NCBI GenBank assembly: GCA_013398055.1
Contig: VZRS01000393.1
Coordinates: forward strand, 1-64,000
DNA from: Ifrita kowaldi
Taxonomy: Eukaryota > Chordata > Aves > Passeriformes > Cinclosomatidae
Length of the DNA stretch: 64,000 nt
Reading direction: 5' to 3'
The position numbers and the translations under genes are program-made. Position 1 is the stretch's first letter, and each line of letters opens with the position of its first letter. Below the pieces are notes generated by a model. The model made no database searches. It was not told the origin of the DNA and saw only the letters and a program-made list of their open reading frames with translations. Of the stretch, positions 53,001-64,000 are shown in pieces.

Positions 53001-56000
53001 GGTGGGGCTTTATGTGCTTTTCCTTGGCATATTTCTAGTCACACCACTTGCTATCGTTGCATTTCAAATGTCATTATCCCAGGTGCCTAGATCAGCCCCA
53101 GGAATAAACTTACAAATGCCCCTACACAGTTTTTCCAGCACTTTGCTGCTGTCTGCAACTCTAAAGAAATAATAGTGCACTTTGAAGTTTCCTCTTATTT
53201 TCAAATCATTAAGTACTCACAGAGTTAAAAACTTGATTCCTAAAAAAAAGTGCACATAGGTATTTGTCATATGTTTTAATTCTGGGACCCTGAGCTTGAG
53301 ACCAATTTCTAACTAGTGGTTTTCAAAAAGAACTATTTCCTTAAAAACACGCAGTCCACTAGCTAAATACTCATAATTTCGTAATTTGTTCACTTTTGCC
53401 CCTTCCTGGGAAGTGTCCAATACTATCCACTGTCAGAGACAGGATCCTGGGCCAGATGGATCACTGGTTTGTCTCAGTTGTACACCTTTTATGTGTCATG
53501 CTTAAGTTATGACCCCTGAGACCATTTCACAAGCTATTCCAACTACAGGAGCATTAAACCCCCCCAAAAAATCCTCTGACCTTTCTGTGTTCCTCTATTA
53601 CCACGTCTTGTTCCGAGTCTGTGGCAGATGGGATGGGAGGGAAAAAAGCTATTTGCATTAAGTCCTTTTACTTTAACATCCTGGCTCTTCGCATATCCTT
53701 GTTTAGCTCTGAAAGAATGGGAGAGGGCCCAAAGATGAATGGCAGATAAAAACAGGTCAGTGCCTCCTACTGGGAGACTTATCATGAAAAAAAGCCCGTG
53801 CACTCCAGATGCCCCTGTGGGGGAGGCATGTTTCCTCATATCGCTTTTAAATGAGTTGCATTGCAACTGTGATTCCTTCCTACAGAGCTTTGCCACACAC
53901 AGCCACAAACATTGGGTTGTGTGTACTTGAGAGATTCTCTGTGCCCGGTAGTCACAGCTAGCAGTGCCAGCAGTGACTGTCAAATCAATGCTTCCTTGAA
54001 TCCTCCATGTTTGTAAGCCTTGTCATTCTTCAGGAATCTGTGAAGTTCAGAACAATGCCTGCTATGTGGCATGCAAAAAATATACATATTTCTTATAATT
54101 GTAGGGCTTCTTTCTTTCAGGGAAATAGCTTTCATAGAAAGTGGAATGGGATTTCTCGCTCTGAAGATGAAATACGTTGATAGCAATGTTCTTAACACCA
54201 GTTTTTAACAAACACCGGGTTTGTTTAGAGTTTCAAGTGCCTTGGGTTTTCTATATAGTTCTGCTCATTCCTGTGCCTGTGCTCTGCCATAGCAGCCTTT
54301 GCGACCTGGAGACCTTTCAGCTGTGTGCTCTAGGAAACAAGAAAAGGAAATCTTTCGTGGAAGCACTGATCAGAACAGTGTGCTATTCCATCCCTTCTGG
54401 GGCTGATTTCCATGTTTTCTTTGAATTTCTGTCATTTGACTTCAAGACAGTCTTCATTTTTGACAAACCTGAACCGTTCTGCAGAAAGCTGACACTCTCA
54501 AGAAGTTGTGCTTAGTCCAAAATCCAGTTGCATTCAAAGTGATCTCTTACAGAAGGAATTTTTTTTTTTTTTTAATGTCTGAGTTCTATTCACATGTTTG
54601 TTTCTTGGCTGGGATATTTTTTAGCTGGTTTAGTCAGCTGAATCAGCTCTTCCACAAATGAAATGAATACCATAGACAACACAAAGGGAGTAAGAGTGTG
54701 TCTGGAGCAGGAAAGAGAGGGAATAAATTTTTCTGTTCTTTGTTTCTAGCTGGAGTGCTTAAATAGATACCCTTTTAGTTTCCTTTTTTTTTTTGGACAG
54801 TTTTTCTTTCCATTTTATATACAATTTAGCAAAGGATTTCTGCTGAGTCTCAAGAGGGCTTTGACAGGACTTTCACTGACTTCAGTGTGATACATGCAGT
54901 GTCTGAGGGGACTCAGAGCTTTTGGTGGGGAACTGGCTGAGAGGCAGCGAAGTGGAGCAGCCAACACTGAGTACCTGTGAGACTACTAAGCAGTAGAAGT
55001 TTGGGTTCAGGTAGTGTCCTTTGCAGCCCCCAGTTTCCATCCTCTTGATAATGCTCAAACGGGCAGTTGGGCTCTAATCCTGCCAGATGTTTCTTGGCTT
55101 CCATAGTTTTTCATAAGCTTTTCTCTGTCACAGGCTCCCTTAGAAACAAATAACACTGTCCTACAAGCAAGAAGTTTGGGAGGTCCGAAGCAGAAGTGCA
55201 GCATCTATGGAAGATTCAGAGCAAGTCTAGTTTTTCAGGCTGAGATGTTATGGATTTACATGCCTGTCCAACAGTGAGAACTGTGCTAGTTTGTAAGATC
55301 ATAGGCTGTGGGTTTGGCTGCAAGAATCTCTATTCCTCCTGATACATCCAGTGACAACTGAATCAAACTGGTTTATGAAATCAGGAAGAAGTTGATATGG
55401 CTGGGCTTTAGCAGCCTACACTCAAGGACAGCAGCTGAGATTTGATTCTTGTGCAGTGCATGGCAAGCTCCTTGTTTACCTCTTAATGTGCATGGGCACA
55501 TGTTAAGTTATAAGCTAATTGAGAATTCATATTGTATTCCAGGAAGTGACGATTTGCTTCAGCAATTCTGTTTTTCTTTAAGATGTTGACCAGTACTGTG
55601 GAATTTAAAACTATGTATCCTGAAGAAGGCAAAGAAACATAATTTGAATGCAAACTGTATTAAGTGCTCACATCCTGTATCCTAGCAGGAATTTCACCAA
55701 ACAGGGAAAGTATTCATTGAACTAGTAGCAAAGCAATGTCAAGTTGAGAAGGAAATTACTATGGAAATGAGTTTTAAAAGCCCGAGGCAGATGTAGGGAG
55801 AGGCACATTGTACAGGAATTTTCCTCATGCTCTCTAGCTTATAGGGTCTTTCCATTACTTCAACTGCAGCATGCAGGAAATCTTTGGCTTGGAAGACAGT
55901 CTCTAAATTTCAGCATTTTTGTGCTGTTGCTGTGGGCTTGCTTCCCTGTTATGAGACATTAAAGCCAGCCTCAGCTAGGACTGGGGCAGCTGTCTGTATG

Positions 56001-59000
56001 GGAACAGCCTTGCTTGGGCACACCACAGGTCCTTTCAGCCTGGCACTTTGTTTCTCTGTGGTCAGTAATGGATGCTTAGGAGAAAAAGAGAAATATATTG
56101 ACTGCTTTTCTCCTATACTATTCCAGTGCTTGGCAAGGAGCAGCTGACTGGGTCGGTAGGTTTAATAGCCCTTGATTTTTTTCCCCCCATAGATTTGCCT
56201 TTTTTTTTTTTTTNNNNNNNNTTTTTTTTTTCCAATTTTGCATTTCAAGGATCCATATCTTGTGGCTATGAGTTCCACAGCTAACCTGCACAGTGTTAAG
56301 AAACCTCTCCTATCTGCCCACTGATTAGGCATAAAGCCCCACCATTTCAATGTTTTTAGAGAAATATCAAATAAACTGCCTATTAATTTCCTTCATGCTT
56401 TTTATGATTTGATCTTAAATTATGGATTATGACTTGGATAATTTTTTCTACTTAAAGATTTTTGTGCAATATGCAAGTGGATTTGTTGGCTTAGTGCCTT
56501 GCAGAAAGATGGCCGTACAAGAAAAAAGTGATATTTTTCAGAAAGAGCAGAGAGGTCCTCTAGTGTCTTCTCACAAATTCTGGAATATTTCTGGGGCAGT
56601 AGTGGATTACTGATACACTCTGGAATGGATCAGTTGCAAGTAAAGAGATATATGGTTTGGGGCAGGAAAGTTGATAATGTCGGAAATAATTGATGAGAAA
56701 TGATTGTGTGGGAGAGAAAACCAGGTTGTTAAGGTATAAGTGTATGTGTTTACAGATTGTTTGGGAATCAATGGAACTTTAAAGGGCTCAGTCCATTCCA
56801 ATACCTCAGACATTGAAAGGGAATAAACTGTAATTCCCTCACTTTCATTTTGTTGTTGTAAAAAATCATACCAAGAGAATGAAAATGAGGATTTTCAGCA
56901 TGAGAAAGTGAAGATATTTCAAACAGCTTTTTCTTTAGTAGACTTGTTTTCATTCAAAACTTTTTGTTAAAACTATTCTGGTCACTCCCAGTAATGGCAG
57001 AAATGTGAGTATCTGTGGCAGAATTGCTCATGCTCAGCTGTGTCATTGGGTAGAAATTACATTAGTCTGTACATGTTGACAAGTTTAACAAAAACTGGTT
57101 TAGACACTGAACTGGGGAATATAGCCCCCAACTGGAACCTCACATTACACTATCTCCAAATAAAATACGGTTTGAGTAGTCTGGAAGTTTATCACTTGGT
57201 TATTTACCTCTGTGGCTATTGCTTTAAGAGACAAAATTTATATGTCAAATCTTGGGAACACACATTTATTCAGAATACAAACTGTTCTGTCTTAATATGG
57301 AAGTGAGAACCTATGAATAGGAAAGTCACAAATTTGTGTCCCTTTCCTGTGTCACATATACGAAAATTATTAATTTACCAGGCTCAATTATGCAATACTC
57401 TCATTTTGTATATTGATATTAAGAATAATCTGAGGTTTGATTACCCTCCTGTGTGCTGGTATCTGTTCATTGATTTGAATGGAAGTTGGTTTGGACTCCA
57501 AAACCTGTGAATCCTGCTATCTGATAAGAATGTTTACTCTGTTTTCCTTTTACTCAACCAGGAAGGAATGCATGCATGAATATTCAGTTTCCTCTTCTAA
57601 CTCCCTCTATGTAATGCAATAGTTTTTTTCAACACTCCCTCTCTTCCACCACCAATAAATTCAGAAACATCTGCATGATTCTTATGCATAAAAATATTGA
57701 CTTAAGGAAGGCCAGTGTAATTGCCTTTTAATTTAACTGTAAATGCCTGACCTGTACAATGGAGCCTGCCTGCCTATTATGTCAGGATCCCGGGTTCAAG
57801 GGAGTCCAAAGAGGTAGGTACCTCTTGGAGAAATAGCCTGAGCAAATCTGTTGGTCTATCTGGCTATCAGGTTTGTTTGTGAAATGGAAATGGATGCCAC
57901 GGTGTTTCTTCGTGATCCTTCTGCAGCAGTAATACATGTGGGAGGACTTTAGAGTCAGCATCTGTCCCATGTCCCTGCTGCTGAGTTCACAGGCTTTAAT
58001 CAATAACTCAGAAGGTGCTTATGAAGATGCCTCCAGGTAAGTAGCTCAGGCAGGAAGAGTTTGAGTGTGATGAGGTCAGTTACCTTTTTAGTCTATTCTG
58101 ATTTTAGCCAGCTCTTTGGTTTTGGCCCTCATTCGAGGCTCTGTCTCTGTGCAGTGTGTAGACAATGATCTGAACAACTCCTGGTGCTGTGCAATGTAAG
58201 AACTGATAATGAGTTAATGAGATCTTGGTGTCTTATCTCAAGTATTCTGTATACTTGTTCCCTGAGTAGGGTGAATCTATGTCCTGTCACTCCTGTGGCT
58301 CATGAAGAGCTAACCTGGAAAGACCCGTTAATCTTCATGGTCTGGAAAGATATGGTTTCCCTACATCCCAGAGAACAGGTGTATGAAAAACAGAAAGGAC
58401 ATAGGCGGAAAATCAAATGCTCTCCTAGATGATGAATAAATGAACTATAGGAATAAGTACTATAAACAGTACTCATTTCCATAAACTGCAAATTCCATAA
58501 AACTCTGATCCTGTCTGCCAGTTAGTCATCTAGTTTGTGTGGATCTGTGGAATGTAGTTATTGGCAGCTCTCAAAACAAGCCACCCTGTACTTGCCTGAG
58601 TGTTTCACAATATAGGAGACATGTTGAAGCCTGTCCATGTTCCTTTGCGCTGCAGGCAACTACTGCATTTAATTATTCTTTGCCTACATCTCTCCTCACC
58701 ATTTGATCATTTTTTTCTAGTGAATGCCTTTGTAAACAGCAGGTTGATACCGTGCAGTGGAAAACTTGCACTGACATCAGTGGCATTCATTGCTTTTCAG
58801 CCTGCCCAGCCCTGAGAGCCCTCTTAAAAAATGTAAGGCTTGACTTTAAGGTACTGGGTTCTCTCAGCTCTAGCTGGATTCAGGAGCATGTCAGGCCTTT
58901 CCCAACAAATATGCCTTCATGTGAGAATATTAGGAAGCTTTAAATGTACATTAAAAAAGATAAAACTTCTCAAGAAGGAACAAAGCTATTTCCTCTGCAA

Positions 59001-61689
59001 GCTCCTGTCTTGCACAGGTCTGCAGCCAGCTACAGCTACTGAGGCATTGCAGGAGGAGCCTACAATGAGCCAGATTGTAAAGAGGCTGTGGGAGGATGGT
59101 TGGATGGGATAAGGCAAGTACTGGATAGGTAGTGGATCTGTGCTAGCCTGCCCTTTTGGGCTATTGTTTTGTCAAAAATCCAATTCTATGTCCTTTCCAA
59201 ATGTCAGGTAAGAAAGTTCCCATTTCAATTCTCAAGTTGTCTCAAGGAGTCTTGCAGCAGTTTTGAGAACAAAGGGCTAAATTTAACTGACCCATTTTAA
59301 AATAAAAAGTAAAAAAAAAAAGAGAAGAGCTTTTACCCAAGTTTTGTGTGTCTGTGGATATAGTATTCCAAATAGTTTGGCCTCATGGTTTGTTTTGTTG
59401 TTGTTGTTGTTTTGGGGGTTTTTTTGTGTGTTTTTTTGTGAGCCCAATGTTATTCAAACCTGGGAATTTTATTCTACAGTTTGTAGAATAAATCAGCAAA
59501 TGTCACCTCTAACCTATCTTCCTGTAGTAAACAGATTTGGCCATAAGGACAAGATGGGTCCTAACAGATGGAGCCTATTGGTGCTCCACAAAGATGTGTT
59601 GGGATTGTCACTAGACACTGGAGGACAAGAGCAGCTGCCTTCCTTGGAGAACCGAAGCCTGCAGCCTTTGAGGTATTCCTCTTGCTGCCAAATGAGAACC
59701 CTAACACAGATCTCCTTCCTTGCTCAAAAACGAGAATTGCACTCTGATTTCTTGCTCTCTGTAACTTTAAGTTTCTGTGTATAAAAGACTAGGCTTCACA
59801 TCCTGATCAGAAGGTGAGATTTTAGTAAATGAGTCTTTTTTCATGACAAGAAAGCTTGCTGCTTCTTCCCCGGAACAGCCCGTTGTTATGGCTGGGGACA
59901 GCAGGATGGGTTAATCGTGGCCCCATTTCCTGAGGTCTCCTGCAGTCATGATTTGTGAATGCCTGAGAATACCCCTGCTGAATTCTAATTGTTTGTGGCA
60001 GTCGGCACATGATTTCAAGTGTTTGGTCACAGCAGTGTTCGTTTTCTGCTCTTTTAATCTTTGATGGATGTTGCGCCTGGCTTCACTGATGTGGTTCATG
60101 ACGCAGTAGGCAGTGATTTCCTATAAGATGTTTTGTCTCAACTACAGAGGTGTGGAGTCCCTATATGATGGCCAATATTTATTAATGACATCCCAAGGTT
60201 TCTAAAGAGAAAGCTCTGCCGTAGACCATTAGAACCTAATCTATTCCAAAATGTCAGATGCAGTTAAGCAAGAGCTAACTGGATTGCACTGAGACTTTCC
60301 TCGTTAGTTCAAACTCTGATTAGAAGACTGATTAAAAGCATTCTCTTTGTAAAGGTTCACTCTTTATCTCTGCAGATACCATTACTATATAAGACAGGAT
60401 AAAGCTAGGTAAAGGCTCACACAAATGCTGGAGCTGAAAAATATTTGTGAATGTGTACACAGTTATTCATGCCCATATAAATGCACATGCATTTTTTTTA
60501 AAATACCCTTAACTAGTAATATGAAAAATGTTAATTTCTAAATGTGGATAGCGTTGATTTTTGTTGCACCTTTCAGCCTATTCATCTGGTGTTATTAGTA
60601 TAAAAGGTCAAATTTTCATATCATATGTAAAGCAGTAGGGTTAAGATTTTAACAGCAATTTGAGGGTTGCTGGGATACGAAGAATTTTGTTCAGAATACT
60701 TGGTATCTGAGATCATTATGACTAGCCAAATTGCTTCCTGTGGTTTAAACGTTGCTCTTGCTGTTCAGTCTAAACTACACGATGGCAATACTGCTGAAAT
60801 ATCCTAGGCTCTTCCTAATGTTTTACCTACAAATAGTATTAAGTTTTGGCATATGCCTTTAAATTTCTCATGCTGTTCATGTTTGTATATAAGCTTTTAG
60901 AAGAAAGGATTGTTGATTCATTATGTGTTTGTGTGGTGCTTACCACAATATGGGTGATGTATTTGTATATTTCTGTAACCTAGATAATAAGCTGGTATTA
61001 TCAAGAAATAAAAACATCCAGAAGACAAATGACAAAGCTTCTAAATGATTTTTTCAAGCTGAAGTTCCTAAAAAACTGAGGCTTTCAAGTCTTATTCTTC
61101 AGAATTTTGTAGTTTGCTGCTTTGTGCATGAATCATTTTACAAACACCTTGTAGGCTAATGAGAAATAAGCCAAAAAATAAAGAGCTTCAAGAAATTGTA
61201 TGGAAATCAGTGTTCTCGTATAAGGGATTTGATTGTTGTTTCCATTCTGGTCAGATTAATAATAACTCAAGCATGCTGCTGCTGCTTGATGACTTGAGTA
61301 TGCATGTTAGGACGTGAAAGAGAACACAAGTGGTCATATTGGTCCAGTTACCACTGAACAGATAGTTTGTTTAATTATTGACAATCTTTAGCAGGGAGGC
61401 CATGCTCTGAATGGTGATAAGCATTAGTATCCCACTTCTGCAGTTAGCTTGTGGACCTTGGGGGAGTGTTAATCCTTTATGTGCCAAAGTCAATCTTAAT
61501 CTTGTTCAACAATAAAAAAAAAATCTAGCTGTTCCATTGCAAATACTGTATAGGGTGTACATTTTTTTATAGCTGATGGGCTACAAGTCTTGATTTTGCT
61601 TTTTCATGAGTGCCTCTTGCAGAAGTAACTGAAGTTGCTCTTTGGGTTCATGGATTTCATGAATTCTGGAAAACCTTTTGGGCTGATAC
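50011..61689. other. Long stretch without supported genes
   Basis: Contains ORFs of up to 146 codons (53543-53983 minus; 59344-59784 plus) without splice context, domains or balanced composition, plus the N patch at 56.2 kb. A sequence at about 53445-53480 (ggatcctgggccagatggat) resembles the tail of an old interspersed repeat found in sauropsids, but this is from memory only. Confidence 0.5.
56214..56221. other. Assembly ambiguity, 8 N inside poly-T
   Basis: Eight N flanked by T13 on the left and T10 on the right. The base count is probably a placeholder for an unresolved homopolymer, so true length and any insertion there are unknown. Confidence 0.95.
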
Positions 61690-61739
61690 TTTTTCATGTA
61701 GGGTTACAAGGACTGATGAAGATGGCAGCAGGGCTTCTT
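61690..61739 (-). CDS. Candidate minus-strand exon (16 codons)
   Basis: Acceptor gtaacacctcactag and donor AAA|GTATCA. 2 nt + EALLPSSSVLVTLHEK, leaving phase 0. The 2-nt entry completes the codon split at the end of the 62254-62560 exon. Short, so the support is mainly the phase match. Confidence 0.25.
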
Positions 61740-62253
61740 CTAGTGAGGTGTTACAGTAACAGCATATCATTATTAAGACAAAGCCAGATCTTTCTACTAC
61801 AGAGTTGTCTGCTGATTGACTTCTAATTGGCTTTGCCAGATTTATCACAGATTTGCTGCTTGTTCCCAGATTGCTCGCACAAGTGATGCAGTTTGCCCAA
61901 GACTCTTTTCTCTGTATTTCGGTGATGACGGCAATTTAGTTAAACCCAAGTTTTCTGAATCCCAGCCCAGTATTTTTTATGCTCTGCTCTGTGTCACTTT
62001 CAATAAATCAAGTAACTTCAGCAAATGTATAAAAGAGGAAGAAAATCTCTCTTTTCTCCACCCATACAGTCCTATACATGTATACCACATATGCATATGG
62101 AGCCAGGCACAGAGTTTGCAAATGTTATGTGCCATTGTCCTCTTCCAGAATTTTGAGATTGTGGTTACTCTTCTTGAATGAAACAAAATAAATAATAGTA
62201 TGGATGGATAGCTGACCAAGGAAGGGAAAGCCTTCAGGGCTGTTACCACAGAC

Positions 62254-62560
62254 CTGAAGGGAAATAGTTGTCTTGTAATTTCTTTCCCAATTCAAAGTTG
62301 AAGTCTTCCTTTCCAGCACTGTTTTTCAGGAGACAATTCCTCTGTGCAGCCAGAGCTTTTTTCAGAACATCTACAGCTGTTGATGACTGGCTGGGCTTGA
62401 GTGAGTTTCTGGACATCAGGTCTGGCTGTCTCAGCCTGGTGGTAGATGTTTCAGCTGGATCCTGCAGAGCTTCTGCTAGTGGCAGTCTCTGCAAGGCAGT
62501 ACCTTTGCTTTTTCCTCCATGCCCTTCCAGACCCTCAGTGTGCACTTCCAAAATGTCAGC
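62254..62560 (-). CDS. Candidate minus-strand exon, 102 codons, unrecognised
   Basis: One of the more protein-like segments outside SUMO1. After acceptor aaatgaggcatag the minus strand is open for 102 codons + 1 nt to donor CAG|GTCTGT. It contains ADILEVHTEGLEGHGGKSKG, then LQRLPLAEALQDPAETSTTR, and a helical charged end (DVLKKALAAQRNCLLKNSAG, KEDFNFELGKKLQDNYFPS). No known domain recognised. It could be an upstream exon of the KIAA2012-like gene or another gene. Confidence 0.4.
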
Positions 62561-64000
62561 CTATGCCTCATTTAAATCTTAAGACCAACCTACTGCAGTA
62601 TTATCTCCAGAAAGTAACTGCAGAGAGGCTCTAACAAACAAGAACATGTTGACCATCTCAAATCATTGTGAAATATCTTTAGCTCTACTCTGCTGCTTTT
62701 CCTCAATGCAGGAATAAAAAATCACAGGTCTAGTTAAATTCATCCCTTCACCTGATCTCCAAGGTTGGTTGATTTCTAAGGGATAATACCTTCACAGTTT
62801 GGAAACACCTGAGTGATGTGTTACAATGTCAAGATAGAATCTCCCTAGTCTCCTCCCCAAAGAATAAAGGATTTAGTGAGGACATTAAGGCATTGTCAAA
62901 ATCCTCAGCTGCCCCAGCTCACTAGAGCTAGACTGCTAGGCAGCAGAAAAGTAAGTTGTGCTGGGGATGGTTAAACCACTTAATTCCGGGATTAAGGAGT
63001 TACAAAGGTAGCATTAAGTCATATTTGTGCATGATCCTTCCCGTGACATGAGAAACTGGACACAGCTCACCATCAGGCCTGCTGTAGTACTTATAGGCTG
63101 TATAGTCTCCTATCAACCTGTGTCAGTGCCCTCATGCTGGTGGATACCCAGTTCATGAACTAGAGTACAGATGAAGAGGAAATATTTTGTCTTTGTTATC
63201 TCCTGTAGAGACTGTTGGTAGAGATTGATGTCAAATCTTTGTCTCTGATTTTTAATGTGGAGACAGAGTCATAGGATAACAAAATTAACAACTGCTAGGA
63301 AATGACTGGAAGGAAAACCAACCCATGGTTGGCTTTTAAACTGTTTGGTCAGGTCTGACTTTCTCTCAATGTAAAACAAATAGTATTTAAGCATTTTTAG
63401 GAGTATGAAAATATGTGATGCTGGATGTGGATCCTTGTTACTTGATGTGCATTTTAATTTATTAATATCCTGTGTCATCAGGAACATCACACACCAATGA
63501 CTTGCTTAATTACAGAATTTACTGTCATAGACATCTGTGAATGTATCAGCAGGTGTACACATATAGCACAGATCAAGATGTAGGATGTTGCAAAAAAAAA
63601 AATCTTGCCTCACTTTGGGATGAACTCATCATATCTCTAATGGTAGAGCCAAGAATGAGTTAAGCAAAATCTTCCCAGACAAATGTCAGTAGCAGCTCTA
63701 CAATATCTCATACCATCAGAGATTAATGGATAATTCTCCTTCTCTTAAGAAGCCTCACTGTGCTTTTTACATTTTTTTTTAAACAGAGTTGCTGCATTGC
63801 AGAAAAAAAATTATGTCATTGGCAAGGGTGTAGCTTATTAGTTTTAATAGCAATGAGTTATGCAGAATACAAAATGCTATTATGTAATCACTTTGGTTAT
63901 TATACCATGACTTGAGAAATATGGGAGCCAGTGCAATGATGAATATCATATAGGATGGCTGACACTTTCCAATCTAAGGAAAAAAACATCCAAACTCCTC
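62561..64000. other. Right edge, nothing recognised
   Basis: AT-rich DNA with only short ORFs (for example 63269-63490 minus). Any upstream exons of the minus-strand gene would continue beyond 64000. Confidence 0.5.

Larger units (their letters stand above)
10955..62560 (-). other. Hypothetical extent of an uncharacterised minus-strand gene (KIAA2012-like by synteny)
   Basis: Envelope of all minus-strand candidate exons listed here. In human, KIAA2012 is the gene that converges on SUMO1 from its 3' side, and its protein is long and coiled-coil-rich; this is known synteny, not an alignment made here. The left third (11-21 kb) fits best because of strand, position and coiled-coil content. Membership of the exons beyond 24 kb is inference. 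Breaks in at least three exons suggest loss of function; if other exons are under constraint, the breaks might instead mark alternative or mis-assigned frames. Confidence 0.4.

Noticed and set aside
53543..53983. 146-codon minus-strand ORF
   Set aside because: No acceptor or donor pattern, no domain, composition not coding-like; treated as chance.
59344..59784. 146-codon + strand ORF with a hydrophobic start
   Set aside because: The hydrophobic stretch comes from a T/G-rich low-complexity tract (tgttgttgttg, tttttgtg); no splice sites or family.
59822..60099. Two overlapping minus-strand ORFs with a Cys/His-containing peptide
   Set aside because: CADCH-like spacing hinted at a zinc finger, but there is no repeat of the motif and both frames are equally open.

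Overview
This looks like nuclear DNA from a bird. The only gene I can name with near certainty is SUMO1, split by introns on the + strand. The interspersed repeats are CR1 LINE 3' ends plus an avian-type endogenous retrovirus solo LTR, and the non-coding DNA is AT-rich and intron-dominated. The species cannot be fixed from the sequence.

Layout. 1-~450 is a GC- and CpG-rich edge, the shoulder of the SUMO1 promoter CpG island. SUMO1 exon 1 (only four codons in other vertebrates) must lie just left of the window. SUMO1 exons 2-5 are at 4944-5018, 6228-6305, 8156-8227 and 9045-9113. They encode residues 5-101 without a break, followed by a 3' UTR of about 0.8 kb ending near an AATAAA at 9885.

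From about 11 kb rightward, the minus strand carries short open segments with good acceptor and donor sites. In the human genome the neighbour running tail-to-tail into SUMO1 is KIAA2012, a long, poorly characterised coiled-coil protein. Minus-strand exons rich in Glu, Lys and Gln at 13.9-17.6 kb fit such a protein in position, strand and composition, so I call the locus KIAA2012-like by synteny (inference, no alignment). Several of these exons contain in-frame stops or a frameshift (16754-16936, 13965-14159, 20271-20473), while others are fully open. A decayed or decaying gene is the simplest reading. More speculative minus-strand exons continue to 62.6 kb. Two sets join in phase: 46180-45975 / 45661-45509 / 45025-44848, and 62560-62254 / 61739-61690. 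I cannot tell whether they belong to the same gene.

Other content: two diverged copies of a ~180-bp sequence flank SUMO1 exon 4; a GC-rich island at 17.64-18.57 kb has a 49-bp tandem repeat and the longest uninterrupted ORF of the window; CR1 fragments lie at 21.6-22.0, 22.1-22.2 and 49.7-50.0 kb; a 387-bp solo LTR with a 6-bp target duplication is at 48656-49042; and an 8-N patch sits inside a poly-T run at 56.2 kb. I found no tRNA, rRNA, CRISPR array or complete single-exon gene, and no evidence of a new system. The most interesting object is the uncharacterised, apparently eroding minus-strand gene.
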